From: Takakia lepidozioides
Taxonomy: Eukaryota; Streptophyta; Takakiopsida; Takakiales; Takakiaceae
Length of the DNA: 64,000 bases
Direction: 5' to 3'
NCBI GenBank assembly: GCA_030704615.1
Contig: CM060732.1
Coordinates: 33,523,053 to 33,587,052, forward strand
This document shows, one piece after another, positions 53,250 to 64,000 of the stretch. The notes beneath the pieces are model-generated. The model worked only from the letters and a program-made list of their open reading frames with translations, made no database searches and was not told the origin of the DNA. Position 1 is the first letter of the stretch. Every line of letters starts with the position of its first letter. The position numbers were made by a program, and so were the translations under genes.

Positions 53250-54061
53250 CTGAGTCTCAAGAAGATAGTGAGCAGGTTGTGTATCATAGACTTTCCTCAA
53301 TATGCACTGCCTCACGACATCTTTGTTGTTGGGTGACACTCGTGTCTCATTTACCCACCAAGCCAAAACGATCGCTCGGGTCGCATCTGGTACATGATCA
53401 GACCTTTTCTTTCTCCCACCCAAAGCCCACAAACCCTCACCTGAATCAATGACTCTTCGTCGTACAATTGCACGACTAATATTGTTATGATGAATATTAA
53501 GGATACGAGCCGTTGCCCTCACAGCAGTGGTCTGGGTTCCACTAACAGACGCTGTTAAGAATGAGCGTTTACTCGCAAGCTTATCTAAGACTGCACACCC
53601 TTAACAAGTTGCATGGAGCTCTGCTGGTTCTTCAACAGATCTGCATGCGCCTTGGCCTCCTTAGGCAGCAGGTAATAGGCATGTAAGCTGAGTTTAATGA
53701 GATAGTGACCCAAAAATAACTCCATTACCTCTGTTTGTGAATGAAGTGTTGGGCATTCCCTCAATTGCTTGTAACAGAAGTCGACCATTTTCAAAGCTAT
53801 TCTCCTCTTGTCTCGTTCTCCAAACCCCACCCTGACATCTTCCACAGAACCTTGCCCGGACGTTGTAGCAGTCGCATTAATCTTTGCCTCTTTTTGGGCT
53901 TGAAGTCTCTCCCTATACATTCTTTTCTGGTCAGCGTGGGTTTGTTTGCGTGCATCCTCGATGGGCCTAGCTGCAGCCAACAAAGCCAGTTTTGCCCTTT
54001 TTTGAGGGCCTGGTCTTACCTCTCCATTTACCCTATACTTGTTCTTCTTGTTCCCCATTGA
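53250..54061 (-). pseudogene. DDE-type transposase-like protein, N-terminal part
   Basis: From an ATG at about 54058: MGNKKNKYRVNGEVRPGPQK, a basic coiled region, LSLHAYYLLP, then after a one-base slip near 53590 a helix-turn-helix-like segment (TARILNIHHNNISRAIVRRR), ALGGRKKRSDHVPDATRA, AWWVNETRVSPNNKDVVRQ and AHYLLETQ ending at a GTAAGC donor. The order and strand join it to the catalytic part across an 840-bp intron. Confidence 0.6.
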
Positions 54062-54289
54062 AAACTGATACAACTGTTAGCACAATATAGAGATCGGAAA
54101 CCAGACAGCAGTTTGCTTAAGTGTACTCTCTCTCCCAATGGTTGTCCCAGTCCAATTCAGTTGTGTGAAAACATGGCCTGCAAAACAACCCAAAGCAAAT
54201 GTGAGAAGAATATCAACACTCTCGGTTTTGTTGCACCAATTTACACCAAGTAGGAAAATCTGCAATGAATATGACAACAAATGGGAGAG

Positions 54290-54616
54290 CCCCCACCTTT
54301 ACTTGTTATGTAATCAGCCACAAACCCAATGCTTCCACGATTTACTTCACCATTCCTATTATTCTCTCGCCCTTGTCGTCCGGACTGTGGACAAAATCAC
54401 AATGTCGACTTCACGTCCTTGAAACCCATCCACAGTATTGAACTCAATGTCACATGCTGCACCAGAACCTAGTGCACGAATAAAGCGATTCTGAAGCAGT
54501 AATAGCTGCTGCTTGTACAGTGTAATTATTATCCCAAAGCGCTCTGGCCTCACCTCAGCTGAATACCTGGTAAAATTCCACCAAACGCAGCAGCAGCAAA
54601 GAACGCATATCATCAC
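54290..54616 (-). pseudogene. UPF1/SEN1-like helicase exon fragment
   Basis: Minus strand codes for FGIIITLYKQQLLLLQNRFI, then IEFNTVDGFQGREVDIVILS and, across 54360, a GSIGFVADY end. These match the RecA2 region (motifs IV-V) of superfamily 1 helicases of the UPF1/SEN1/MAGATAMA3 group. In the family the next residues are RRMNVALTRAK (motif VI); here the sequence departs right after VADY and reaches a donor-like GTGGGG. No other helicase domain is around, so it is an isolated exon, perhaps captured by a transposon. Confidence 0.6.
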
Positions 54617-54619
54617 AAT

Positions 54620-56400
54620 ACAACATCATTTTGAACCCCCAAGGATGCACCTTGAGAGGGACCCTGTTTATAATCAAGTCTCCTGTTATAGGGCAGTCAA
54701 TGCAATATGCCGGTAGGGGATCCCACTCAAAAACATGATGAGCACGATAAGGCATGAGATTGCTATGGTGGCGGGAGCCCTGGATAGAGAACCTATCCAA
54801 ACTAACGCATAGTACATCCTCTGACTCATGTTCAACTTGAGGGAAGATTAACATTATTCTAGATGGAGGTAATGCGCAGGCTGTAAGTAGCTGCGATTGA
54901 AGTGCACGCGACCTACAAGTAGCTTGCGTACCCAAGACTTGAGCTAGTAGATGGGGCTGATATGGTTCAGATTGTGACCCTCACAAACGCAAACACAATA
55001 CCACTTACAGCTAGTTATCACTATACAAAGATTGCAACCTCCAAAACTCACACATGTATCACATAAATACTACACAGGGCACTTTCTTGGAACTCAGGTG
55101 AGCAACATAGACAAATGAATGTGCGTGCGTAGTGAGTACGACAAGAGCAAAACCAAACACCCGAATGCTGGAGGAAATGGCCAGGTTGCACGAAGATACG
55201 GAAATGGCGAGGTTGCACGCCAATACTGCCCGTGTCGTACCCCGTATCCAACGTGTTCCAGGCTGTTGTGCGCTCTACTCCATTACATAACAACTGAAAG
55301 CATATCATGCATGGCTATCTCTGCACACTCAAAAATATGAGAAAGAAGATCGATAGTACGAATAGAACGTTAGGCCATTAGGGCAAAGGTGTATGGGCCA
55401 CACTTGCAAACGCGCAGACATTTTGAAAATCTATGTTGACAGACCACCCGGCGACGGGTGACCCGCCGTCTCGCACACTCCATGCGCGAGATTGTTGTCT
55501 TGAAGCTTTTCATGCAGCATCCATGGCGGACGCAGCCGCGCAGTCCATATCTCACGGTAGGCAGCTCGAACGACTTAGCTTTTTTCACCAAAATGGCATA
55601 CGTAGCAACCTTTAGTGTCTCCTGCAACCCCTTTGCCCTTATGTGAACGTTACATTATTTTCTAGATTTTCCAAAATATACACCAATGTAACTCTCTTCA
55701 TGAAAAATCATCAAGCAGTTCATTCCTTCATAAAAACCTCCATATCATTGTATAGTGCCTTAGCGAGTCTTGAAAGCTACACTTCTTATGAAAGGACCAT
55801 AGCATGAAAATGAGTGGAAGAAGGTCTAATGAATTAGGATGTTCCAAGATAAAATGATAGATTTTGAAAATTTCTCACATATCTCATAAACTAATTCTTA
55901 GGGCTACATTGTGATTTCCACGTATAACGGTGACCTTCCTACTGGACAATAAAATCCCTATGTGAATTGAAGTTTTCCACCACTCCAATTGATTCCATAT
56001 AGTCCACAACCTTACTTTGGACATCATACATACTTTTACGTTTGGACTTCATTCAATGCTCAAATCTCCATGGATTCCAAAAAGAAAACCACTGTTGTTT
56101 TCAGCACAGAATAAGGATCAATGATTCATGTCTAAACTTTCAAAATGCACTTATATCCAACATCCATGTTAGTCCTTCTATGTGGCACTGCATTCGCAGA
56201 GAGCTTGGGACATCCATTTTGGGTGGACCGTAGCATGCTTTGACCCGCTTCTATGCTAGTAGAGTCAGTCTTGTATTTTTTGACATGAGTAATACCACAT
56301 TTCCAGGTTACTGCTAACAGTGGCACGTCTGTCTACTTGTGATTGCTGGTTTAGCATGTTGTTTCCAGAAGGTGTTATCCAGAGATTTTCACTCTCCTTC
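54620..56400. other. Stretch without convincing genes
   Basis: A 126-codon minus frame (54555-54935) contains HVFEWDPLPAYCIDCPITG but no family I know. A 27-base direct duplication (GAAATGGCGAGGTTGCACG type) lies at about 55175-55230. Otherwise AT-rich and featureless. Confidence 0.35.
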
Positions 56401-56404
56401 TAAA

Positions 56405-56756
56405 TGTAAAAAAAACACACGCATACTTCTGAAGATGCAGGGATGAAACAATATGTCATGACTCTATTACAAATGAGCTCTCCTCCTCACCATAGAGATC
56501 TACACAAAGACACAAAGATACAAAGATACAAAGATTGTTTGCCTCTCCTCTGAGCCCAATATATGTATACCTACTAGATGTCTCCCATCGAGAGATGTCT
56601 ATTCCCTCAAGGCTTACCTAATAGCTATTCTAAGCCGGATCTATTCTAAGTGTCTACAATATCCAATAGCTATTCTAAGCGCATCTATTCTAGGTATCTA
56701 GAATATCTAACGGATGATGAGTTGAACCCAAAAGTTCATCCATCCTAATTCTAACA
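56405..56756 (-). repeat. 3' LTR of the copia element
   Basis: 352 bp, TGTAAA...TAACA on the plus strand, matching the 5' LTR but with an extra segment around 56540-56600 (GATGTCTCCCATCGAGAG). A purine-rich tract (GAGTGGGAG on minus) abuts it at 56757-56765. Confidence 0.9.
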
Positions 56757-56978
56757 CTCCCACTCAATAAAACATCCGTTACTAAGATTGGAAGTTAACA
56801 ACCCCCATCATCTCCTTGAAGGGTACATACTTGCGCAAAATGTCTTTCGTGAGTGAGGCTCTTGGTCAAAATATTTGCATCACGGCATCCCACCATGTGC
56901 AACCATCCTTGTCTGAAGGACTCCCACTGAAGCATAACCCATGACCAATAGTACCTTTGAGATATCGTAAGATACGCT

Positions 56979-57398
56979 TCACTGCCCTTGGAGAATAGCC
57001 CTTGGCAACGAGCCGGGCTTTGTATCGCTCCACATCCTATCTACCTTGTACTTCCCCTTGAAGACCCTCCTGCTTCCAACTATTCTCCTTCCAAGTGGCA
57101 GAGGAGCAAGAACCCAAGTGCCATTATCCATAATGGAGTTGTACTGTGAATCAAGAGTTTCCTCCCACTGTGAGGCATCAACACTCACCAATGCTTCTCT
57201 CAAGGACTCTGGTTCATCACTGCCAGTACAGTGAAATGCAAAAGCCATGTCTAGAGACTCTACAAATCTATTGGAGGGCTTCCCACTACGTTGTGAGCGT
57301 CGAGGTACAAATGGCTCATCCACCTCCTCACTTGACATCACCATGACTCCCTTTAGGTCTAAGATCAACATGTTCACTTGGTACGTCGAGCGCTGCAA
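56979..57398 (-). pseudogene. Copia RT N-terminal remnant fused to RNase H start
   Basis: Holds the conserved start of copia RT (YNSIMDNGTWVLAPLPLGRR, VFKGKYK), a frame slip, RYKARLVAKGYSP, and then immediately AVKRILRYLKGTIGHGLCFS, which normally lies after the YVDD palm. The whole palm is absent. Confidence 0.8.
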
Positions 57399-58180
57399 CT
57401 GGAACAGTATCAGCTAGTACAAGTGGAATTGGATCAATGGAATGAGGTTGCGGTAAAACATGCGGAGCATCAACAACTGTGACAGGAATCTCACCAACTC
57501 CCACCTTCTCTGTAAGCCTAGATAACTCAACAAAGTGAACGTCATGACTCCTAACCACAACATGGCGTTCTGAGTCAAACAAACGATAGCATTTAGAACC
57601 CTCACAATATCCCAAAAACATGCACTTAATGCTTTTGGAATCCAGCTTTGAGCGTTTTTCTTTCAGAACATAAGTATATGCATCACAACCAAAAACTCTC
57701 AGGTGTGCAACACTTGGCTTCTTGCCACTCCAAGCCTCCTCAGGTGTCATATCCTTGATTGCAATGGTAGGTGCTCCATTGTTAGCATACACAACAGTAA
57801 AAATAGCCTCAGCCCAAAACACTTTGCCAAGACTTTGATGCTCCAACATGCACCTTGCATTCTCAACCAAAGTCCGGTTATTTCGTTCTGCAACTCCATT
57901 CTGCTGTGGGGTGTAAGGTGTAGTCATCTGTCGCTCAATCCCATGTTGTTCACAAAACTAATGGAATGCCTTTGAGATGTACTCACCACCATTGTTGCAC
58001 CGCAACTTCTTGATCACTTTCCCTGTCTGCTTCTCTGCAAGAACTTTGAACACCTTGAACTTACCCACAACCTCAGATTTTTTCTTCATGAAATAAACAA
58101 AGGTTTTTTGCGACAAATCATCAATGAAAGTGACAAAGTATCTAGCACCACATGAGAAAGATTCTCCATCGGCCCACACA
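57328..58180 (-). pseudogene. Copia integrase
   Basis: Two frames: FVTFIDDLSQKTFVYFMKKK (first catalytic Asp) with LRCNNGGEYISKAF (second Asp changed to Asn), then TPYTPQQNGVAERNNRTLVE and KCMFLGYCEGSKCYRLFD. A stop separates them near 57958. The D-to-N change at the catalytic site would disable it. Confidence 0.85.
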
Positions 58181-58550
58181 CATCACTATGCACCAACTCA
58201 AGCAACTCCGATGCCCGTGTACCACTTGTAGCTTGGAAATGGATTGCGATGATGCTTTCCATATACACAACCTTGACATAACTCTAGGTTAGATGTAACC
58301 TCCAAGTCCATACTTTCGACCATGCCTCTTGCTTTCAAGCTCTTCAAGCTTGCAATGCCAAGATGACCGAGACGCTGATGTCACATATCAACCTTCCCCA
58401 TAGTACCATTAGTGTCGACGCATCGTGATACGTTTGCATGAATTGCTCTCTGTGGAGATCCTGACAACTTGTAGAGTCGTCATGTCTGAACGCCCATCAC
58501 AACCACATTGCCCTCGTGAGTCTCCATAAAACAACTTCCGGATCTGGAAG

Positions 58551-58918
58551 TTACCTGATAACCTTGATCCTCCATCTTGCTGACTGATAATAGATTCTTC
58601 TAGAGTCCCTCAATATGTAGAACCTCCTTGATGTTCTTGCAAACTCCACTCGACAGCTTGAAGGGAATACCCTTACCCTTGATCTGAAGAGCACTGTCAT
58701 AATCAAAATACACCTTTCTGTCACCTGGAAGGTCTTCGTAGGTAGAAAACCATTCGAGCTGTGCGATGTCATGTGCTGAGAAGCACCAGAGTCGATGTAC
58801 CAAGTTGTGTCGTCACTCAGAGCTACAGAGAAGGCAATCACAAACAACTCACTGTTGTCACCAACACCATCCACGTGATTGGCTTCAGGTGCAGATCTAG
58901 ACTTGAGTTTGTTAGCCT
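58551..58918 (-). pseudogene. Copia protease region
   Basis: Contains TWYIDSGASQHMTS, the aspartic protease active-site segment of copia polyproteins. The frame shifts soon after (near 58700). Confidence 0.8.
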
Positions 58919-59653
58919 TCATATCAGTTTCCTTCTTTCATTTTCATGGTTATTCGGTTTCCCACAATAGAAACACTTCCCTTTCTCCTGGGTGGATGTA
59001 CCAGAGATAGAGACAAAGTGCTTGCATTTGTGCCCTGTGTTGAGCGCAACATCTGACAGAGTAGCAGCAACAAGACCCTTCTGACGCGATTCCTCCTGGA
59101 GAAGCACTCCAACAACTAACTCCATGGACAGATCAGTAATAGGACGAGTTCGAAGAGATGCCACAATAAACTCAAATGCTGGAATCAAATTCCCCATCAA
59201 TGTCAAGCATGTGTTTAACTCTGAAATCTCTAACCCTGTCGCTGCAATCTGATCCAATAAAGTTCGCATCTTGGCTATGTGAGAAGCAATGGAATCTTCC
59301 TCACTCATCTTAAGAGTGAAAAATTGTTGTCGCAAGTGCAACAACACATTTCCATTCTTGGGCTCATACATCCTGACTAAGAATTCCCAAGCTTCACAAG
59401 ATGTCTCATGCTTACTCACTTGCCCAAACAAAGAATCACTCACATGCAAAGAAATAGTTGCAAGAGCTCTCTGATCAAGATCCTCTCACTGATCTAATGC
59501 ATCAACATCAGTCTCTGAAGATTTGTTATGTTTGCTAGACACAACCTTCTATGTGCCCCTTCTAACAAGAACCATTCACATCTTGTCCTTCCAGATACGA
59601 AACATGTCTCCATCGAACTTTGCAATCGCATGATAACTAAGATGTTGAGACAT
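58919..59653 (-). pseudogene. Copia gag
   Basis: ATG at 59653 opens MSQHLSYHAIAKFDGDMFRI, the N-terminus of a copia gag. Three in-frame stops follow (59590-59480), then a clean 176-codon stretch with the UBN2-type capsid (WEFLVRMYEPKNGNVLLHLR, LTLMGNLIPAFEFIVASLRT). A CCHC knuckle start (CFYCGKPNNH) lies at the end, without its last Cys. Confidence 0.8.
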
Positions 59654-59880
59654 TTCAAATCTACATAGACCAAGCTAATCAAATATAGTGATGTCCTACT
59701 TCTCTCAGACTCAAATAGATATGGATACATGTGTACAGAAATAAGCACTTCACACCACCACCAAATAATCAATTACACAACACATATCTTTGTTCTAGCA
59801 AGTACTTTCTCTCTTGCTAGTCAATCCCACTTCTAGAAATATGATCTCTCAATCCTATAAATAATTCCATAGGTTAAGCC

Positions 59881-59892
59881 GCTCTGATACCA
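59881..59892 (-). promoter_or_regulatory. Primer binding site (initiator Met tRNA) of the copia element
   Basis: TGGTATCAGAGC on the minus strand, directly next to the 5' LTR. Confidence 0.92.
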
Positions 59893-60159
59893 TGTCAACA
59901 AAACACATACATATTTATGAAGATGCAGGGATGAAACAATACATGACTCTATTACAGCTCTCCTCCTCACCATAGAGGTCTGCACAAAGATACAAAGATA
60001 CTATTCCCTCAAGGCTTACCTAATAGTTATTCTAAGCCGAATCTATTCTAAGTATCTAGAATATCCAATAGCTATTTAAGCCGCATCTATTCTAGGTAAT
60101 CTAGAATATCTAACGGATGATGAGTTGAACCCAAAAGTTCATCCATCCTAATTCTAACA
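59893..60159 (-). repeat. 5' LTR of the copia element
   Basis: 267 bp, TGTCAACA...TCTAACA on plus. It lacks a segment present in the 3' LTR, so the two LTRs have diverged by deletion as well as point changes. Confidence 0.9.
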
Positions 60160-60164
60160 CTATA

Positions 60165-61440
60165 TTGTAACAGCTATCTCCAGCAGGTTCTGCAGTTGCA
60201 TCCTGCCCCGAGCAAACTTCCTTTTTTGGCTTCTCAGAATGATATGGGGGAAGCGGTGAGGAAGTGCTTCATTCAAAGTCAGTCCAAAACGTTGGAAAAG
60301 GCAAACGCAGGACTGCGGCTCTCAAGGATTAAACTTACAATGTTTATGGACTTCTTGCTTTCATAATTGGGGGTCTGTGTTGTCTCTGTCTGTCAGGAGT
60401 GGGGCACCTGATAGATTTCTCCTGTTGATTCCATGGTAATTTGGTCAAAGCTTTGAGCAATTTCTAACGGCCTCTCTTCTTACCTGCTACGGTTTAACTC
60501 TGCATGCCTACGTTCATTTGCCAGTATGTGCATCTGTGCAGTATTGTATGCCTCTCAAATCCGATCCTCAAAGACTTCTAATTTGCTTGGTGATAATACA
60601 GATGGGTGACATCATCAGATCCTGTCTTCAATGCACTTGCGGGTGACTTCATGAAGGATTGTAAGCAGACCATTGCTTTGAGCATACGTACCCATAGTCT
60701 TAGTTTCTTTCATATTCCTTACTGTTTTAGTTCTGGTGAAAGTTGTATTCAAACCAGCTTCCTCATCCGAACGTTCACCCATTGACATTTTCACACTTGG
60801 AGAATTCTGAACTTTGAGCTGGTGCCAGGCACTGATTCATTTGACTTCAAGATTGTAGTACAATGTTTGAATGCTTCAGCACTCAGTTTCAAGGTTATCG
60901 TTTCTGTCTATCTGAAAACTCAAAAGAGATCTCACTTTGAATGAAACACTGCAAACCAAGAATCTACACATGAATATGTTGTAGACCTGAGAATAAGCTC
61001 TGAAGTTGGTTGTCCAATGATTAAATGTCTTCCAAGTGGACTGTGAAGTCCCAAGTGTACACACATGTATAATTGCTCTTGATCTATAGCTCTGTCCTCT
61101 TCTAAAATCATGTATGATCGGGCCGGTGGTCCTTCTTGATCATAAACTACATATGTACATGGATTGAGCTGATCAGGTTGGATTAACTAAAGTTTAGTGG
61201 ATCCATATTGTACATAAGCTAACTTTTAGTTGGTCTGAATCAAGACCATCTCTAGAGTGGTGCATATGTGTGATAAGTACTAGGAAGTCCTGCAGGTCAG
61301 GTAACTTGGAACATATGCAGGTCTCTTTGCACAATGGCGCGCGGACCACCAAAACTTTCCAAGTCTTCTGGCCTCCCGCAGATAGTAAATTTCGTAGCAA
61401 TATTGCAGCTGTCCAGAAGCTGGTTCTACAAGTCTAGCAG
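60165..61440. other. 3' flank of PAL
   Basis: No gene or repeat recognised. It should hold the 3' UTR and polyadenylation site of PAL near 61200-61440. AT-rich, no obvious consensus AATAAA on the minus strand close to the stop. Confidence 0.35.
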
Positions 61441-61443
61441 CCA

Positions 61444-63648
61444 TCACGGGCGAAAAGGCCCGGGAGTTCCAGTCCATCCTTCAACACATTGGAGGAGAGG
61501 AGCCACTAGTTTTCCCTCTGAGATGGCCTCATACACCTTCTCAATCTCTTGGCCCGGAGACACACTTCTCAAACCCGACAGCAACTGGGTGCCCAACTCG
61601 GACCGCACAAACTTGTAGAGAGGGTAAGTTCTGCACTCCTCGATCCGGTTCGGTACGGCGGAGTATCCCTTGTTATCGTAGGCCTCACGGACTAGAGGTA
61701 CCCTAGCATTCAGGGATGTCTTCAACTCCTCTTCAAAGGTAGAAATTCTGTGGAATACAGAGGTGGATTCCAATTTCTCGTTCTTGGGGTTTTGGAGAGC
61801 ATGTTGCACCAACACTTCCCTCAACTTTTGCATCAGGGGGTACGACAGACTTGTTGCATCGTCGATGTAGCTGAAAACAGGTTGGCAATTCACCACGCGT
61901 AACAGTTCTTTCTCGCAGAACCGTGCTGGCAAAAGTGCACCGTTACTGCCTGTGAAGAGCGTCTTCTTGGCAACCTGGGAAACAATTTGCTTGACTGTCG
62001 TCTGCATTGTCTCCTCGATGTGACGAAGGTCGATGGCCTGGCACAGACCTACCAAGAATGTGGAGCTCATGAGCTTGAGAATCTCGATAGATTCCTCGGT
62101 TTTGCGGGCGGACACCAATCCCAGCGAGTTCACATCCTGGTTGTGCTGCTCCGCACTTTGTACATGGGTGGTCACTGGGTTGGCCAAGTAGTTCAGCTCT
62201 GAGAGGTAGGAAGCCATGGCTATCTCCCCTCCCTTCATGCCATAGTCCAGGCTGGGGTTAGGTCCTCCACTCAGATTTGAGGGCAACCCATTGTTGTAGT
62301 AGTCGTTGACGAGCTCAGAGAACTGTGCGAACATGAGCTTCCCAATCGCAGCGATGGCCAACCGCATGTTGTCCATGGAGACTCCAATTGGGGTTCCCTG
62401 GAAGTTTCCGCCATGAAGGGCTCTGTCCCCGGCAGCGTCGATGATTGGGTTATCGTTCACCGAGTTGATTTCTCTTTGAATGGCGTGAGTGGCATTGCGA
62501 ATTACCTCCACCTGCGGGCCCAGCCATTGTGGGGAAGTACGCAGCGCATATCGATCCTGTTTGGGTTTCGTCAACGGGTCAGTCTCATGCAGCTGTGCAG
62601 CGGCCTTCATGTAGGAGCTTCCATCGAGCACCCACTCCATAATCGCAGCCGCCTCCATCTGACCTGGGTGGTGCTTTAGTTTGTGCGTCAGCGGGTCAGC
62701 GAACTCGGGCTTTCCTTGCATCACTTCACAGAACAGCGCAGACAGAACTTCAGCCAGTAACACCATCACATTGGCATCAAAGCACACAGTGGAAGCCAAG
62801 GCTGACCCCACCGCTGTTCCGTTGACAATGGCCAGGCCTTCCTTGGGCTGCAATTCAAACGGTTTCTCGACCCCAGCGAGTCTCAGAGCTTCCAAGGCAG
62901 ACACCTCCGTTCCGTCGTCGGTCACGGCTCTGGAGTTGGGTCTATTTGTAAGCAGTCCCGCGATGTAAGACAATGGAACAAGGTCTCCTGAAGCAGTAAC
63001 GGTCCCGCGCAGTGGCAACTTGGGTGTGACATTTGCATTTAGAAGCTTTTCCATGGCTTCCAGAATCTCCCACCGAATTCCTGAGTATCCCTGCATCAAT
63101 GTATTGGTGCGCACAAGCATAGCTGCCCGCGTGGTGCAAGTCGGGAGGGTGTTGCCCTTCCCGAGGACTCCCGCATTCAGAAACCTAATAAGCTCTCTCT
63201 GGAGCTCCACCCCTTGCTGGGTACGCCGGTGAGAGGTGGCTCCAAAACCAGTTGTGACGCCATAGATATCACCCCCGTTCATGATCTTCTGCAGAACCCA
63301 GTTGGAGCTTTCATCTACTCGACTCTTGGCATTGGCGGCATCCAGCACCACTCTCACTTCTGGTCGGCGGGCCACGGCTGCCACCTGACCTACCGTCAAA
63401 GTTACCCCTTCAATGGCTACTTCGGTTGCCTCGTAGAAAGTCTTCACCATATCTTTAACCTCCTCCAAATGGCTGCTTTTCATGGCTGCCGCTGCTCGCG
63501 CCCAATTAAGGGGATCCGCAAGCTGGACAGCAGAACACACAGCATCAGCTCCAGTATGGTAGTGCAGGGATTTCGCTGTATTTCCGTTCATGGTCAACTG
63601 AGCTTCGTTGGCCATCACCATTCTGCGCCTGGGTTCGGAGAGAGACAC
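61444..63648 (-). CDS. PAL: Phenylalanine ammonia-lyase, intronless
   Basis: 734 codons in one uninterrupted frame, close to the usual 700-740. PAL deaminates L-phenylalanine to trans-cinnamate, the entry step of phenylpropanoid synthesis in the cytosol. The MIO cofactor triad Ala219-Ser220-Gly221 lies in [19 protein letters not shown]; the catalytic Tyr129 in [16 protein letters not shown]; the Phe156-Leu157 pair (RFLNAG) marks phenylalanine rather than tyrosine preference. NDNPIID, HGGNFQG and the long C-terminal shielding helices are present. ATG at 63648 gives a short N-terminal extension; ATGs at codons 10 and 12 are alternatives. Flowering-plant PALs normally have one intron; this one has none. 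It is the only clearly functional gene in the window. Confidence 0.97.
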   Translation of the reverse strand: MSLSEPRRRMVMANEAQLTMNGNTAKSLHYHTGADAVCSAVQLADPLNWARAAAAMKSSHLEEVKDMVKTFYEATEVAIEGVTLTVGQVAAVARRPEVRVVLDAANAKSRVDESSNWVLQKIMNGGDIYGVTTGFGATSHRRTQQGVELQRELIRFLNAGVLGKGNTLPTCTTRAAMLVRTNTLMQGYSGIRWEILEAMEKLLNANVTPKLPLRGTVTASGDLVPLSYIAGLLTNRPNSRAVTDDGTEVSALEALRLAGVEKPFELQPKEGLAIVNGTAVGSALASTVCFDANVMVLLAEVLSALFCEVMQGKPEFADPLTHKLKHHPGQMEAAAIMEWVLDGSSYMKAAAQLHETDPLTKPKQDRYALRTSPQWLGPQVEVIRNATHAIQREINSVNDNPIIDAAGDRALHGGNFQGTPIGVSMDNMRLAIAAIGKLMFAQFSELVNDYYNNGLPSNLSGGPNPSLDYGMKGGEIAMASYLSELNYLANPVTTHVQSAEQHNQDVNSLGLVSARKTEESIEILKLMSSTFLVGLCQAIDLRHIEETMQTTVKQIVSQVAKKTLFTGSNGALLPARFCEKELLRVVNCQPVFSYIDDATSLSYPLMQKLREVLVQHALQNPKNEKLESTSVFHRISTFEEELKTSLNARVPLVREAYDNKGYSAVPNRIEECRTYPLYKFVRSELGTQLLSGLRSVSPGQEIEKVYEAISEGKLVAPLLQCVEGWTGTPGPFRP

Positions 63649-63958
63649 GTCCAGAGGATAATGTAAGAAAGACGATGGCGAACTGGGACTAATTCAGTGC
63701 TCAGGATAGTAATCTGATGGTCAGTACTGGAGCTAGCAAGATATGACAATTCAGAGGCGCTGATATTCGTTTAGATTCTACAACCGGGGGACGAATAACT
63801 AGCACTGGAGTGAGGGAGCTCGGTTATATGCTGGCGTATAAGAGAGAAGACTGGGAAGGCCTAGATGATCAGAGAATGCAGACTGTATATCGTTTGCCCG
63901 TCTAGAACCCCGCCAGATGAGGTTGTTGTGGTGATGAGAGCAGGAATATGAAGTGCTC

Positions 63959-63964
63959 TTTATA
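63959..63964 (-). promoter_or_regulatory. Likely TATA box of PAL
   Basis: TATAAA on the minus strand about 310 bases before the ATG, implying a 5' UTR near 280 bases. A second weaker candidate (CTTATA) lies near 63830. The rest of the promoter is beyond the window. Confidence 0.45.
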
Positions 63965-64000
63965 CTTAGTTAGTTTGCAGCTCGAGGACTTCAATTTGGT

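Larger units (their letters stand above)
56405..60159 (-). mobile_element. Ty1/copia retrotransposon, internally deleted
   Basis: Bounded by two LTRs with a primer site, polypurine tract and probable 5-bp duplication (CTAAA left, CTATA right). It contains gag, protease, integrase and only the very start of RT and the RNase H start. The jump lies near 57000, where GYSP of early RT is followed directly by AVKRILRYLKGT of the RT/RNase H end. About a kilobase of RT is gone, so it is non-autonomous. Gag also has three stops. Confidence 0.9.

Overview
The window is nuclear DNA of a land plant. It carries one intact-looking intronless phenylalanine ammonia-lyase gene, a TIR-domain gene with plant-type introns, Ty3/gypsy and Ty1/copia retrotransposons with tRNA-iMet primer sites (TGGTATCAGAGC), tRNA-derived SINEs and MULE-type DNA transposons. 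The TIR type (YDVFISHRGPDVKK), the intronless PAL and the transposon mix fit a non-seed plant (moss, liverwort, fern or lycophyte) or a gymnosperm better than a flowering plant. That placement is inference.

Layout. 1-5.5 kb: minus-strand gene of an unusual DNA element with a ParB-like domain and a circularly permuted DNA-methyltransferase-like domain (copy 1), then a SET-domain relic. 5.5-8.4 kb: decayed Tat-like gypsy pol (copy A), split by a 1,014-bp terminal-inverted-repeat transposon with an 8-bp target duplication and a tRNA-like SINE inside. 8.5-12.7 kb: chromovirus-like gypsy with one LTR. 12.7-18.5 kb: Tat-like gag and LTR (minus) and a second Tat-like pol (copy B, plus). 18.5-23.5 kb: a MULE encoding a Cys/His DNA-binding region, a DDE transposase and a SWIM finger, flanked by palindrome arrays. 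24.8-30 kb: TIR gene and candidate exons. 33-35.6 kb: tandem trihelix (SANT-like) gene with three disabling changes. 36.6-40 kb: another gypsy, cut by an element border. 40-46.3 kb: a rearranged mosaic with methyltransferase-like copy 2, an inverted exon, a MULE zinc-finger ORF and a diverged methyltransferase C-terminus (copy 3). 47-54 kb: an orphan 441-aa ORF, a broken DDE-type transposase gene and a helicase exon fragment. 56.4-60.2 kb: a copia element with an internal RT deletion. 61.4-64 kb: PAL and its promoter.

The most unusual system is the family at 1-4.2 kb and 40-46.3 kb. A eukaryotic transposable element appears to code for a ParB/sulfiredoxin-like domain (DGNHW, probably decayed DGNHR) joined to a beta-type permuted DNA methyltransferase fold (motif IV before motif I). 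The same family is dotted with a 16-bp palindrome, ATTTCGGCGCCGAAAT. It sits in the introns of the gene, in a 66-bp-period array at 41.4-41.7 kb, and in related 74-bp and 96-bp arrays on both sides of the MULE at 18.9-23.5 kb. A SET-domain relic lies next to copy 1. I propose a MULE-related family that carries its own chromatin- or DNA-modifying factors together with clustered palindromic sites they could bind. This is inference: catalytic residues look degenerate in copies 1 and 2, and most copies are broken.
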